A stretch of 32,997 bases of DNA from Candidatus Ruminococcus intestinipullorum (GTDB lineage: Bacteria; Bacillota; Clostridia; Lachnospirales; Lachnospiraceae). Below the pieces are notes generated by a model. It was not told the origin of the DNA. It did not search any database and was given only the letters and a program-made list of their open reading frames with translations. The translations under genes were made by a program, and so were the position numbers. Below, in pieces: positions 9,237 to 17,093 of this stretch. The DNA lies in the NCBI GenBank assembly GCA_018883985.1, contig JAHLFA010000112.1, forward strand, positions 1 through 32,997. The letters are read 5' to 3'. The stretch's first letter is position 1; each line of letters starts with the position of its first letter.

Positions 9237-10240
9237 CTTGTATACAACTCATAAATCTCTGGATCTACAACTTTTTGTATTTGTTCATACACCTTCTCAC
9301 TCGCCTCAATCATTTGGCTACGAGTTTCCTCATCTATGGTTAGAATCTGCGTTCCACTTTCTTTGATAAGCTCTATCCTCTCATCAATACGAAGATCTGA
9401 CTGCTCTCTGGCATATTCTTTTGCAATTTCCTGAGCCTCAATCAAAATCTGTTGCTCCTCTGTGGACAGTTCTAAGAAAAATGATTCACTAACAATAAGA
9501 GAAATCAAATGAGGGACATGGTTCGTTTCTATTACATAATCCTGTTGTTCATAAAGTCGATTAGAAACAATAACCTCATATGGATTTTCCTGTGCATCAA
9601 TGGTATTTTGTTGTAATCCAATATATACCTCGCTAAAGCTCATAGGTGTTGGATTTGCTTTTAAGCTTTGCCAAAATGCAAGCTGATAAGGGTTCTCCAT
9701 TGTACGGATTTTCTGCCCTTTAAAATCTGAAAATTCTTCCACGGATTTATTGCTAGACATTACACGAAATCCTTGGTCAGCATAGCCAAGTAATTCAAAT
9801 CCAGCTTCTCTATAAGATTCCTGCATTTTTGTAAGAAATTGTGGATTATCCACTGTTTCACGTACATCATTAATATCACTAAAGATACAAGGACTATCAA
9901 AAACAGCAGTATCATCAATAAAACTTACTTGTGGGGCAGTATTTTGTATTACAAAAGGAATATCACCATCATAGCAACTTTCTAAAAGCTCCCTATCTCC
10001 CCCGAGAACACTATTTGGATAGACCATAATTTTGATTTTTCCATTGCTTAGGCGGTCAACCTCTTCTACAAACTTTTCAGCATATAATTGGGTCACTGTA
10101 TCCTCAGGGCTAGCTGTACAAAGTGGGTAAGCAAAACGCTGCTCATCATTTTTACTTCCACAGCCTGTCAAAGCAGTACTAACAAGAATAAATCCTGCAA
10201 ATAGTACCATTGCTGTGGAACTGTATTTTTTATTTCTCAT
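9233..10240 (-). CDS. TRAP transporter substrate-binding lipoprotein (DctP family)
   Basis: A 335-residue DctP-type binding protein. I chose the ATG at 10240 because AGGAGG lies seven bases upstream and a clear lipoprotein signal follows, with lipobox LTGC and Cys27. A longer frame starting at 10276 lacks this support. Family features include the arginine in GQKIRTMENPYQ, which normally binds the ligand carboxylate, and the downstream FSEVYIGLQQNTIDAQENP block. It would capture an organic acid outside the cell for the DctQM permease. It is the last gene of the eight-gene minus-strand operon. The ligand is unknown, but the enzyme genes upstream suggest a hydroxy- or oxo-carboxylate. Confidence 0.93.
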   Translation of the reverse strand: MRNKKYSSTAMVLFAGFILVSTALTGCGSKNDEQRFAYPLCTASPEDTVTQLYAEKFVEEVDRLSNGKIKIMVYPNSVLGGDRELLESCYDGDIPFVIQNTAPQVSFIDDTAVFDSPCIFSDINDVRETVDNPQFLTKMQESYREAGFELLGYADQGFRVMSSNKSVEEFSDFKGQKIRTMENPYQLAFWQSLKANPTPMSFSEVYIGLQQNTIDAQENPYEVIVSNRLYEQQDYVIETNHVPHLISLIVSESFFLELSTEEQQILIEAQEIAKEYAREQSDLRIDERIELIKESGTQILTIDEETRSQMIEASEKVYEQIQKVVDPEIYELYTR

Positions 10241-10278
10241 AAATTGCCTCCTTTTTCGTTTCTTAATACAGGTCATTA

Positions 10279-11568
10279 CTACAATAGAAGCAAGCTAACG
10301 GCTGGTACAAATGTAATAATGAGCAATGCAACAAGAAAATACAGAATCATAGGTAGGGCATGCTTTGCAATTTGCATAAGCGGTACTTCTGTAAGAGAGC
10401 TTGCTACAAATAAATTAACTCCAATTGGTGGACTAACAAATCCAATTGCAAGGTTTACAACCATCATTACTCCAAAGTGTATCGGATTCATACCAATGGA
10501 TTCAACAATTGGAAGAAGAATAGGAGTTAAAATTAAAATAGCAGGTGTTGTGTCCATAAACATTCCCACCAGCAGTAGAAATATGTTGATTACCAACAGT
10601 AGGATAATTGGACTTGTAAAATGTGATAAAATCCAATTACTGATTGCTTGTGGTACTTGCATTAGTGTTAAAACTCGTGAAAAGGCAATTGCCGATGCTA
10701 AAATAAATAAAATCGGTGTATACGTACGAATAGATTCTACTAAAATTGCCCACATATCTGTTAATTTAATTGTTTTGTAGATAAATATACTAATGAATAG
10801 TGCATAAAATACAGAAATAACAGCTGCCTCGGTAGGGGAAGCAATACCAGTATATATACAACCAAGTATAATAACAGGGCTTAACAAGGCAAATGAGCCA
10901 TCCTTCAGTACACGCAAAAATCCTTTTTCATGAAGTCTTCCTACGACCAACATCTTCTTTTCCTGGTCTTCGCCATGCTTTTTACAATAGTAGATGGAAT
11001 AAATCATTAGCAAAGCACCAATCAATAATCCAGGAATTATTCCAGCAATAAAAAGATCACTAACAGAGGCACCAGATGCTGAACCATACATAATAAATGG
11101 TATACTAGGTGGAATAATTACACCCAAACCGCCAGCAACAGCTACCAAAGCAGTTGTAAAATTCTTTTCATATCCCATTTCTAATAGAATAGGGATAGTC
11201 ATACTTCCTACAGCAGCAACAGTAGCTGGTCCTGATCCAGATATAGCACCATAAAATAGGCAAGTAACAATAACAGCACAAGGCATCCCAGCTGTTCGTT
11301 TCCCCATAAAGTAAGCAAAAATATCAAACAATCGTCTTGAGATACCACCTCTTGCCATAAGGATACCCGATAAAACAAACATAGGTACTGCTAAGAGTGG
11401 GAAACTATCTAAACCACCTAACATAGAACGGATTACAAAAGTTCCGCTTGCTGTAAATGAGGAATCAATAGCTCCTGGAAGCACAGAAACAATCCCTAGA
11501 GAAATAGAAACAGGGATTGCGATGACTAGACAAATAACAAATATTATGAAAATAAGAACTGATGACAA
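10279..11568 (-). CDS. TRAP transporter large permease (DctM family)
   Basis: A 429-residue membrane protein with about twelve hydrophobic segments, typical of DctM, the sodium- or proton-coupled transport subunit. Family blocks include GISRRLFDIF and the GLGVIIPPSIPFIMYG loop. The start codon is TTG at 11568, directly after the stop of the small permease gene. Its GGAGG site lies inside the last codons of that gene, so translation is probably coupled. It forms the membrane complex with DctQ and takes substrate from the DctP lipoprotein. Confidence 0.95.
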   Translation of the reverse strand: MSSVLIFIIFVICLVIAIPVSISLGIVSVLPGAIDSSFTASGTFVIRSMLGGLDSFPLLAVPMFVLSGILMARGGISRRLFDIFAYFMGKRTAGMPCAVIVTCLFYGAISGSGPATVAAVGSMTIPILLEMGYEKNFTTALVAVAGGLGVIIPPSIPFIMYGSASGASVSDLFIAGIIPGLLIGALLMIYSIYYCKKHGEDQEKKMLVVGRLHEKGFLRVLKDGSFALLSPVIILGCIYTGIASPTEAAVISVFYALFISIFIYKTIKLTDMWAILVESIRTYTPILFILASAIAFSRVLTLMQVPQAISNWILSHFTSPIILLLVINIFLLLVGMFMDTTPAILILTPILLPIVESIGMNPIHFGVMMVVNLAIGFVSPPIGVNLFVASSLTEVPLMQIAKHALPMILYFLVALLIITFVPAVSLLLL

Positions 11569-12060
11569 TTATACTTCCTCCTTTCCTCTAAAAGCCCTAA
11601 ATTCTACAATCCATCGTTGAAATACTCGTATGGCAGTTAGTAAAAATCCAACAAGTGGTGCTGCCTGTACAAGATACATAGGAATTCCCATAGCAGGACT
11701 AGTTTGCCCATTTTCTATGGCAGAAATTAGATATTTCCATGCAAAAGGAAGTAGATATAGAAATAGTATCAGCTCAAATGTATGATTGACTATTTTAAAA
11801 AGAGCTTTTCCATGGCGAGGGAATAATGAGAGAAATTGCTCAATTTTAATAGAGATACATTTTTTTGTACAATAGCTGATACTTAAAAAACCTACCCAAA
11901 TAAAAATATATCGAGTTAACTCTTCTGACCAAGATAAAGATGCGCTAAGCACATATCTACAAAAAACTTGAATGCCCATAATCACTGCCATGGCCACCAA
12001 AGCGGCCACGAGCAGAACTTCTTCTAGATAATTATCTAAGAAATTAATTATTTTTTTCAT
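11569..12060 (-). CDS. TRAP transporter small permease (DctQ family)
   Basis: A 163-residue protein with four membrane segments. It has the conserved SWSEELTRYIFIWVGF block of DctQ. I favour the ATG at 12060, giving MKKIINFLDN. A TTG at 12075 in the same frame would add five residues. Either start overlaps the end of the AroQ-like gene, which links the transporter tightly to the enzyme genes. The protein is required for transport by the DctM subunit. Confidence 0.92.
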   Translation of the reverse strand: MKKIINFLDNYLEEVLLVAALVAMAVIMGIQVFCRYVLSASLSWSEELTRYIFIWVGFLSISYCTKKCISIKIEQFLSLFPRHGKALFKIVNHTFELILFLYLLPFAWKYLISAIENGQTSPAMGIPMYLVQAAPLVGFLLTAIRVFQRWIVEFRAFRGKEEV

Positions 12061-12505
12061 TTTCTTCTCTCTCAAAAATTTCTGACATTGCTTTCACTGC
12101 CAAAGTGTAAGCAGATTCTCCCATTCCAGCAATCATTCCGTGTGCAACAGGAGCAATTACAGAATGTGAGCGAAAATCTTCACGATTGAAGATATTAGAC
12201 ATATGAACTTCAATGATTGGGCATTCTAAAATTTCAAGTGCATCATGAATAGCATAGCTATAATGAGTCCATGCACCTGGATTAATAATAACTCCATCGT
12301 ATTTTTCATAAAATACTTCGTGAATTTTATCTACCATTTCTCCTTCATGGTTTGTTTGGAATGTATCAACTTGGATATTCTCCTTTGCAGCAGTTTCAGC
12401 AATTAGTTGATTAATTCCATCAAGAGTAATTGTTCCATACTGCTCAGGATCTCTTTTTCCATACATGTTGTGATTTACGCTGTGTAGCATCATTACTTTC
12501 TTCAT
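12044..12505 (-). CDS. Type II 3-dehydroquinate dehydratase homologue (AroQ-like)
   Basis: A 153-residue protein of the small type II dehydroquinase fold, which forms dodecamers. The ATG at 12505 has GGAGG seven bases upstream; a longer reading to 12541 has no such support. Residues matching the known active site are kept: Asn11, Arg18 and Tyr23 (VNHNMYGKRDPEQYG), Asn75 and His81 (INPGAWTHYS), His101 and Ser103 (EVHMSN), and Arg112. The usual first block LNGPN is changed to LHSVN, and REP to RDP. Its place in an eight-gene operon with a TRAP transporter and CoA enzymes, rather than with shikimate genes, suggests a catabolic role. Either dehydroquinate itself or a related cyclic hydroxy acid could be the substrate. 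Confidence 0.85.
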   Translation of the reverse strand: MKKVMMLHSVNHNMYGKRDPEQYGTITLDGINQLIAETAAKENIQVDTFQTNHEGEMVDKIHEVFYEKYDGVIINPGAWTHYSYAIHDALEILECPIIEVHMSNIFNREDFRSHSVIAPVAHGMIAGMGESAYTLAVKAMSEIFEREENEKNN

Positions 12506-12507
12506 CG

Positions 12508-12843
12508 CTATACCTCCTTTTTTTCTATTACCTCTATGCAAAGACCGCTACGAAGACGAATCCAGTTATGTCCTTGTGGTAATTCTTCTACACCAGATTC
12601 ATATGCTTTTTTTAGGATAGTCTCCATATCATCTGTCATAATGCCAAGATGATCGGCACGTCCTTCTGGTCCTTCAAAATCTAGAGTTTCATTTAGCTGA
12701 ATCCCACCATCCAACCAAATTTTACGTTGTGGTGCTTCACCCATTTCCATAGTGATGTGCATACCAAATACTTTTTCAAAAAAGTCTACATGCCAGTCTA
12801 AGTCTTTGACACGAAGAGCCATATGTTCTAGAAAAGCCCCCAT
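12508..12843 (-). CDS. VOC / glyoxalase-fold protein
   Basis: A 111-residue protein of the vicinal oxygen chelate superfamily, made of two beta-alpha-beta-beta-beta units. Likely metal ligands are His7 (LEHMALRV), the histidine in RADHLGIM and the C-terminal glutamate in LCIEVIE. Related proteins include glyoxalase I, methylmalonyl-CoA epimerase and ring-cleaving dioxygenases. The operon with CoA-transferase and MaoC genes makes an epimerase or isomerase role plausible, but this is inference. The GGAGG site overlaps the stop of the preceding dehydrogenase gene. Only two bases separate its stop from the AroQ-like start. Confidence 0.85.
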   Translation of the reverse strand: MGAFLEHMALRVKDLDWHVDFFEKVFGMHITMEMGEAPQRKIWLDGGIQLNETLDFEGPEGRADHLGIMTDDMETILKKAYESGVEELPQGHNWIRLRSGLCIEVIEKKEV

Positions 12844-12854
12844 TCTTTTTCCTC

Positions 12855-13805
12855 CTATTTCAATCCTGGTTCATAAACGAGTAAAAATTTCTCGATTCCT
12901 TTTACACAAGTTACCAGTGTTTGGTTAACTGGTGTTGGAATACCATATTTCTTTCCCCATTCTACAACAGCACCATTGATAAAATCAATCTCTGTTTTTC
13001 TTTTCATTTCTAAACTTTGTTGAATAGAAGTTTTAAAAGTTGGAGGGAGTCCCTCACTTGCTGCATACCATGGGTATTCAGGGTCTTCTGTTTTTAATTT
13101 TACTCCAGCAGCTTTTGCAACTTCAATAGTCTCTTGAATTGCCATCACAGCCGTATCTTTGATATATTCTTCTTCATAAAGAGGTCCGTAAGGAAGTCTT
13201 GTGATTCCACAAAGTGCCCCAGCTGCAACATTAATAAGCAGTTTATCCCAAATAAGACCACGGATATTATCGCTTACTTCACACAAAAGTCCAGCTTTAT
13301 TAAACTCATCTGCAACTTTTTGAATTCGTTCTGTAACTTCTCCAGTTAATTCTCCTATATAGGTATATTTTCCTTTTACACCTGCACTTATGTAACCAGC
13401 TTCAATTAGACGACCACCTACATAAGTTTTTCCGCTAATTACATTCTTCTCTCCAATGATTTCAGCAATTGCCTCTTCATTCCCTAAACCATTTTGAAGT
13501 GACATCACCAAAGTATTTTCACCAATAACAGATGTTTCTTTTAGCTGTGTTATCGCCTCTTTTGTAGCAAAGGATTTTACAAGTACGATAACCAAATCTA
13601 CAGTACCAATTCCCTCTGCCGAAGTTCTTGCATCTATTTCCACATGCCAATCTGATTTTTCATCAGTCATTTTTAGACCGTTTTCTCTTATTTTATCTAC
13701 ATGTTCTTTCCATGCATCTACAAAATATACTTCAGAGCCACCCATTGCAAGAGTTCCTCCAATAGTGCTTCCAAGTGCACCTGCACCAAGCATACAGATT
13801 TTCAT
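12855..13805 (-). CDS. Ketopantoate reductase-family dehydrogenase (PanE/ApbA fold)
   Basis: A 316-residue NAD(P)-dependent dehydrogenase. The N-terminal Rossmann domain begins with GAGALGS (residues 7-13). The conserved QNGLGNEE block is near residue 104. The catalytic lysine is Lys188 in IWDKLLINVAAG. The C-terminal helical domain has the family block SLEMKRKTEIDFINGAVVEWG. True PanE reduces 2-dehydropantoate in vitamin B5 synthesis. Here the gene sits in a catabolic-looking operon with no pantoate genes, so it more likely interconverts another 2-oxo/2-hydroxy acid pair. An AGGAGG lies six bases before the ATG. Confidence 0.88.
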   Translation of the reverse strand: MKICMLGAGALGSTIGGTLAMGGSEVYFVDAWKEHVDKIRENGLKMTDEKSDWHVEIDARTSAEGIGTVDLVIVLVKSFATKEAITQLKETSVIGENTLVMSLQNGLGNEEAIAEIIGEKNVISGKTYVGGRLIEAGYISAGVKGKYTYIGELTGEVTERIQKVADEFNKAGLLCEVSDNIRGLIWDKLLINVAAGALCGITRLPYGPLYEEEYIKDTAVMAIQETIEVAKAAGVKLKTEDPEYPWYAASEGLPPTFKTSIQQSLEMKRKTEIDFINGAVVEWGKKYGIPTPVNQTLVTCVKGIEKFLLVYEPGLK

Positions 13806-13836
13806 TTTCTACCTCCTAAATTATAGCTATTCGCTT

Positions 13837-14292
13837 TTATTCTTCTTCAAGTGGGAAGAATTTTAAGATATGTGTTGCAGCAAGTACGATATCACCATGC
13901 TGATTGAAAACTTCCAACTTAGAGAATGTTCTATTTGTTTCCTCTTCAATTCTATCTACTGTATATCTACATGTCAATGTGTCCCCGAAGAATACAGGTT
14001 TAATAAAACGAAGTCTGTCATACCCATAAGAAGCACTAGGAACTGGAGATTTAACTTGTTCCTGAATTTTTGTAGATGCAGTACAACCAATAGCAAAAGT
14101 TAAAATTCCATGTACGATTCTAGTTCCATACATTGTTTTCTTCATAAATTCTTCATTGAAGTGCATTTGACTATAGTCAGCTGTAATTCCTCCAAATAAA
14201 TATACATCTGTTTCTGTTACAGTTTTGCAAAATTCTGCTGTATCTCCTACTTGTAATGGGATTTGTACTTTTTTGATTTCTTTCTTTTCCAT
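13837..14292 (-). CDS. MaoC-family hydratase/dehydratase
   Basis: A 151-residue hot-dog-fold protein similar to R-specific enoyl-CoA hydratases. The catalytic pair is Asp39 and His44 in TADYSQMHFNEEF, with the Asp-x4-His spacing of the family. The GTRIVHGILT block is also typical. It would add or remove water at a CoA thioester, probably the one made by the CoA-transferase encoded just upstream. It is second in the minus-strand operon, 36 bases after the CoA-transferase gene, with an AAGGAG ribosome site. Confidence 0.9.
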   Translation of the reverse strand: MEKKEIKKVQIPLQVGDTAEFCKTVTETDVYLFGGITADYSQMHFNEEFMKKTMYGTRIVHGILTFAIGCTASTKIQEQVKSPVPSASYGYDRLRFIKPVFFGDTLTCRYTVDRIEEETNRTFSKLEVFNQHGDIVLAATHILKFFPLEEE

Positions 14293-14328
14293 AATGATAT
14301 AACTCCTTTTTTTCTATACTTTTATATA

Positions 14329-15915
14329 TTATAATTTGTTTAGAAACTCATCTCTAATATTCATTTTTTCATCTATGAAGATTCTTTCGTCCATAGTTTT
14401 TAGGTTTTTGGAAATTAATGGACAAAATCCCATTTGACTTATAATATCTTTTTCTAAATCTACTCCAGGGGCGATTTCAGTGAGCATTACACCTTTATCC
14501 GTCAACTGGAATACAGCTCTTTCTGTAATATAGACAACCTCTTGTCCTTGTTTTAGTGCTTGTTCTGCACTAAATGTGATTTCCTGACATTGAGGAATCA
14601 TTTTCTCAAACTTACCTTCTTGTGTAATTGAGATTTTTCCAGCACCGATTTCTGTCTGTAAGCCTCCAGCACGTAATGTACCACAAAGTACAACTTTCTT
14701 AGAACCAGCACAAATATTAACAAATCCGCCAGTTCCCATAATTTTACCATTAAATTTATGGACATTTGCATTTCCTTTTTCGTCCATTTCTGCAAAGCTT
14801 AAAAAGGCTACTTCAAGTCCGCCACCATCATAAAAATCAAATTGTGAAGGCATGTCTAAAAGGGCACGGGAATTGACGCTAGCTCCAAAGAAGATTCCCT
14901 GTGCTGTTGCACCACCAATTGGTCCAGTTTCGACAGTAAGCGTAAATTCTTCACCAATACCTTCTTCACGAGCAACCATACCAATTCCATCTGCGATACC
15001 AACACCAACATTTCCAACATTTCCTGGAGATACTTCCATAAGAGCACGTCTTGCTACAACTTTTCGCTGGTTCAATGGAAGTGGTGCAGTTTCTCCCTCT
15101 ACAGCAATATAATCTCCAGAGAAGAAACGATCAGAACCGTTATAAAGTTGTTCTTGTTCAGGAACAATGACTACGGCATCTACCAAATATCCAGGAATTT
15201 TTACATTTCTTGGATGAATACTTCCAGCTTTTACTAATCGTTTTGCTTGAAGGATTACTAAACCACCATTGTTATGTACTGCCTGTGCTGTGGCAAGCAA
15301 ATCCATATACGTAATTTCGTCCTCCATAGATGCATATCCTTCCTCATCTACTGTAGTAGCACGGATAAAGCAAACATCAAGTGGAATGGTAGGATAGAAG
15401 AGCCATTCTTTTCCATCAATTTCCATCAAACGGATTAAATCTTCTTTAGTTACATTATTTAAACGTCCACCACATTGTCTAGGGTCAACAAAAGTACCAA
15501 GTCCAACATGGGAAAGTAATCCTGGATGTCCAGCAGCAGAGCTTCTTACCAGTTGAGCCATAATTCCTTGTGGGAAGTTATATGCTTCAATTTCATCACG
15601 TTCTGCCATTTCACTAATTCTTGGAGATTGTCCCCAGTGACCACCAATTGCACGTTTTACAAGTCCTTTTTGTGCAAGAGGGGAAATACCACGCTCAGCT
15701 CTATCTCCAAGTCCACTGGCAAACCACAATGTCAAATCCTGAGGTTGTGCTGTTTCTTGATAGCGGTCACGAAGTGCTTCAATTAGAACAGCAGGATCTG
15801 CAATACCACCACCTGCACCGCAAATGGCAAGTGTGTCGTTACTATCTATCAACTCGACAGCTTCTCGTGCTGTCATCACTGGTACTTTTAGTCCCTTTCT
15901 TTGGGGTCTTTTCAT
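14329..15915 (-). CDS. Family I CoA-transferase (Pct/YdiF type)
   Basis: A 528-residue fused-subunit CoA-transferase with both halves in one chain. The likely catalytic glutamate, which forms the glutamyl-CoA intermediate, is Glu329 in TVETGPIGG, followed by the GGGLEVAFLSFAEMDEKGN region. Such enzymes move CoA from acetyl-CoA or another acyl-CoA to a carboxylic acid. This one probably activates the acid brought in by the TRAP transporter. It is the first gene of the operon. The ATG at 15915 follows AGGAGG by nine bases. The gene is divergent from araC and lies next to AraC-type repeats. The actual acid is unknown. Confidence 0.92.
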   Translation of the reverse strand: MKRPQRKGLKVPVMTAREAVELIDSNDTLAICGAGGGIADPAVLIEALRDRYQETAQPQDLTLWFASGLGDRAERGISPLAQKGLVKRAIGGHWGQSPRISEMAERDEIEAYNFPQGIMAQLVRSSAAGHPGLLSHVGLGTFVDPRQCGGRLNNVTKEDLIRLMEIDGKEWLFYPTIPLDVCFIRATTVDEEGYASMEDEITYMDLLATAQAVHNNGGLVILQAKRLVKAGSIHPRNVKIPGYLVDAVVIVPEQEQLYNGSDRFFSGDYIAVEGETAPLPLNQRKVVARRALMEVSPGNVGNVGVGIADGIGMVAREEGIGEEFTLTVETGPIGGATAQGIFFGASVNSRALLDMPSQFDFYDGGGLEVAFLSFAEMDEKGNANVHKFNGKIMGTGGFVNICAGSKKVVLCGTLRAGGLQTEIGAGKISITQEGKFEKMIPQCQEITFSAEQALKQGQEVVYITERAVFQLTDKGVMLTEIAPGVDLEKDIISQMGFCPLISKNLKTMDERIFIDEKMNIRDEFLNKL

Positions 15916-16011
15916 GATACGTTCCTCCTGTATCTATCATATTTTAAATTTCAAATTTTACAAAAGTTGTTGTTTAATTAACAGAATTGTTAAATATTTA
16001 ACTACGGATTT

Positions 16012-16017
16012 ATTATA
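16012..16017 (-). promoter_or_regulatory. Putative -10 box of the CoA-transferase/TRAP operon
   Basis: Read on the minus strand this is TATAAT, about 100 bases before the CoA-transferase start. The -35 position (about 16035-16040) has no good match and is overlapped by the first of the AraC-type repeats, which suggests activator dependence. Confidence 0.5.
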
Positions 16018-16023
16018 TAGTTA

Positions 16024-16160
16024 ATACGAATATCTTTCTACTGTCTAATCTGTAACATGTATCAAATATCTTGCTTTTTAATCGACTGTATTATATAATT
16101 TTTTCAATAAATAACGTTTTTTATACCAATTATCTTGCTATTCATACCAATTATTCTGCT
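16024..16160. promoter_or_regulatory. Four imperfect repeats, likely AraC operators, between divergent operons
   Basis: Four related sequences of 16-17 bases lie here in the same direction. They are 16024-16039 (ATACGAATATCTTTCT), 16060-16075 (TATCAAATATCTTGCT), 16123-16139 (ATACCAATTATCTTGCT) and 16144-16160 (ATACCAATTATTCTGCT). The last two are 21 bases apart, two helical turns, as is common for AraC dimers. The first overlaps the -35 region of the leftward promoter and the second overlaps the rightward one. The AraC protein encoded at 16190 is the obvious candidate to bind them. Confidence 0.6.
16071..16099 (+). promoter_or_regulatory. Putative promoter of the araC-draG-pfkB-pnuC operon
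   Basis: A -35 hexamer TTGCTT (16071-16076) and a perfect -10 TATAAT (16094-16099) are 17 bases apart. The start codon of the AraC gene is at 16190, leaving a leader of roughly 85 bases that contains two of the operator-like repeats. Confidence 0.6.
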
Positions 16161-16189
16161 GAGATTTATGGTTTGAAGGGAGGAATGAG

Positions 16190-17083
16190 ATGTTTTTAGA
16201 GGAATATTCAGATAAAGAAAGGAATGCCGTCTTTGAGGATGGAGCCAATCCAAAACTTTCTAGATTATCGCATAGTTTTAATAATCCATATTGGAGCTAT
16301 CAATATCACTTGCATAAGGAAGAAACAGAGCTTGTATTTATATCTGATGGAGCAGGAGTCTATAACATTAATACAAATTCCTATTCGCTAAAGAAAGGGA
16401 GCATCCTAATAGTAGAGAAAGGAGCAATTCATTCTTTGTCATCAAGTGAAGAGTCTCCTTTAAGCTGTTGGACCTGTGCTATTTCTGATTATAAGCTTTT
16501 AGATATGCCTGAGAGGGGCTATATGCTTCCAGCAAATTTAAGTCCTTGCCTTGAGGCAGGAATTCATGAAGATTCCATACACATGTTGTTTGAGGAATTA
16601 AAATATTTTGCAGAATGTAAAACAAAAACCTCTTTGGCAACTTGCGATATGATTGCTTCAGCACTGGCATCTATTTATTATGAAATTTTCCGCAGTATGC
16701 CAAAAGCCGAGCGTCACGAAGCACCTACCTTTGTTCGAGATATTTTAATATATATTAATGAGAATTATACATCGCCCATTTCGTTGAAACAGCTTTCGCA
16801 GATTTTTCATATTAGTTCAGATCATATTAGTCATGAATTTTCGAGAGTGTATGGGATTTCACCAATTAATTACGTGATTGACAGAAGGTTAAATGAAGCA
16901 AAATGGATGCTGATTAATACAGAAGATTCTTTGACTTCAATTTCTCACAAAGTAGGGTATGAAAATACGTGGCATTTTTCTAATTTATTTCAAAAGAGAT
17001 TGAAGTATCCTCCATTGAAATTTCGAGAGTTATATAGATATAATAAGGAGATAAAAGAAACGAAAAATTCACATGAAAGTTAG
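16190..17083 (+). CDS. AraC-family regulator (likely controls both flanking operons)
   Basis: A 297-residue AraC/XylS protein. Residues 30-110 form a cupin-like sensing domain (for example GAGVYNIN and KGAIHSLS). The last ~100 residues contain the paired helix-turn-helix region (ISLKQLSQIFHISSDHISHEF, then ISHKVGYENTWHFSNLFQKR). The ATG is preceded by AAGGGAGG. The stop lies ten bases before the ADP-ribosylglycohydrolase start, so it is the first gene of that operon. It is also divergent from the CoA-transferase/TRAP operon. Four repeats in the shared region make it the likely regulator of one or both. The inducer is unknown. Confidence 0.88.
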   Translation: MFLEEYSDKERNAVFEDGANPKLSRLSHSFNNPYWSYQYHLHKEETELVFISDGAGVYNINTNSYSLKKGSILIVEKGAIHSLSSSEESPLSCWTCAISDYKLLDMPERGYMLPANLSPCLEAGIHEDSIHMLFEELKYFAECKTKTSLATCDMIASALASIYYEIFRSMPKAERHEAPTFVRDILIYINENYTSPISLKQLSQIFHISSDHISHEFSRVYGISPINYVIDRRLNEAKWMLINTEDSLTSISHKVGYENTWHFSNLFQKRLKYPPLKFRELYRYNKEIKETKNSHES

Positions 17084-17093
17084 GAGAGGATTT

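Noticed and set aside
10244..10780. Plus-strand open frame of 178 codons
   Set aside because: It is antisense to the DctM permease gene and the DctP start, with no ribosome site or family match.
12855..13805. Assignment as panE for pantothenate synthesis
   Set aside because: The family match is good, but the gene sits in a catabolic-type operon with no panB, panC or panD nearby, so a biosynthetic name is not justified.
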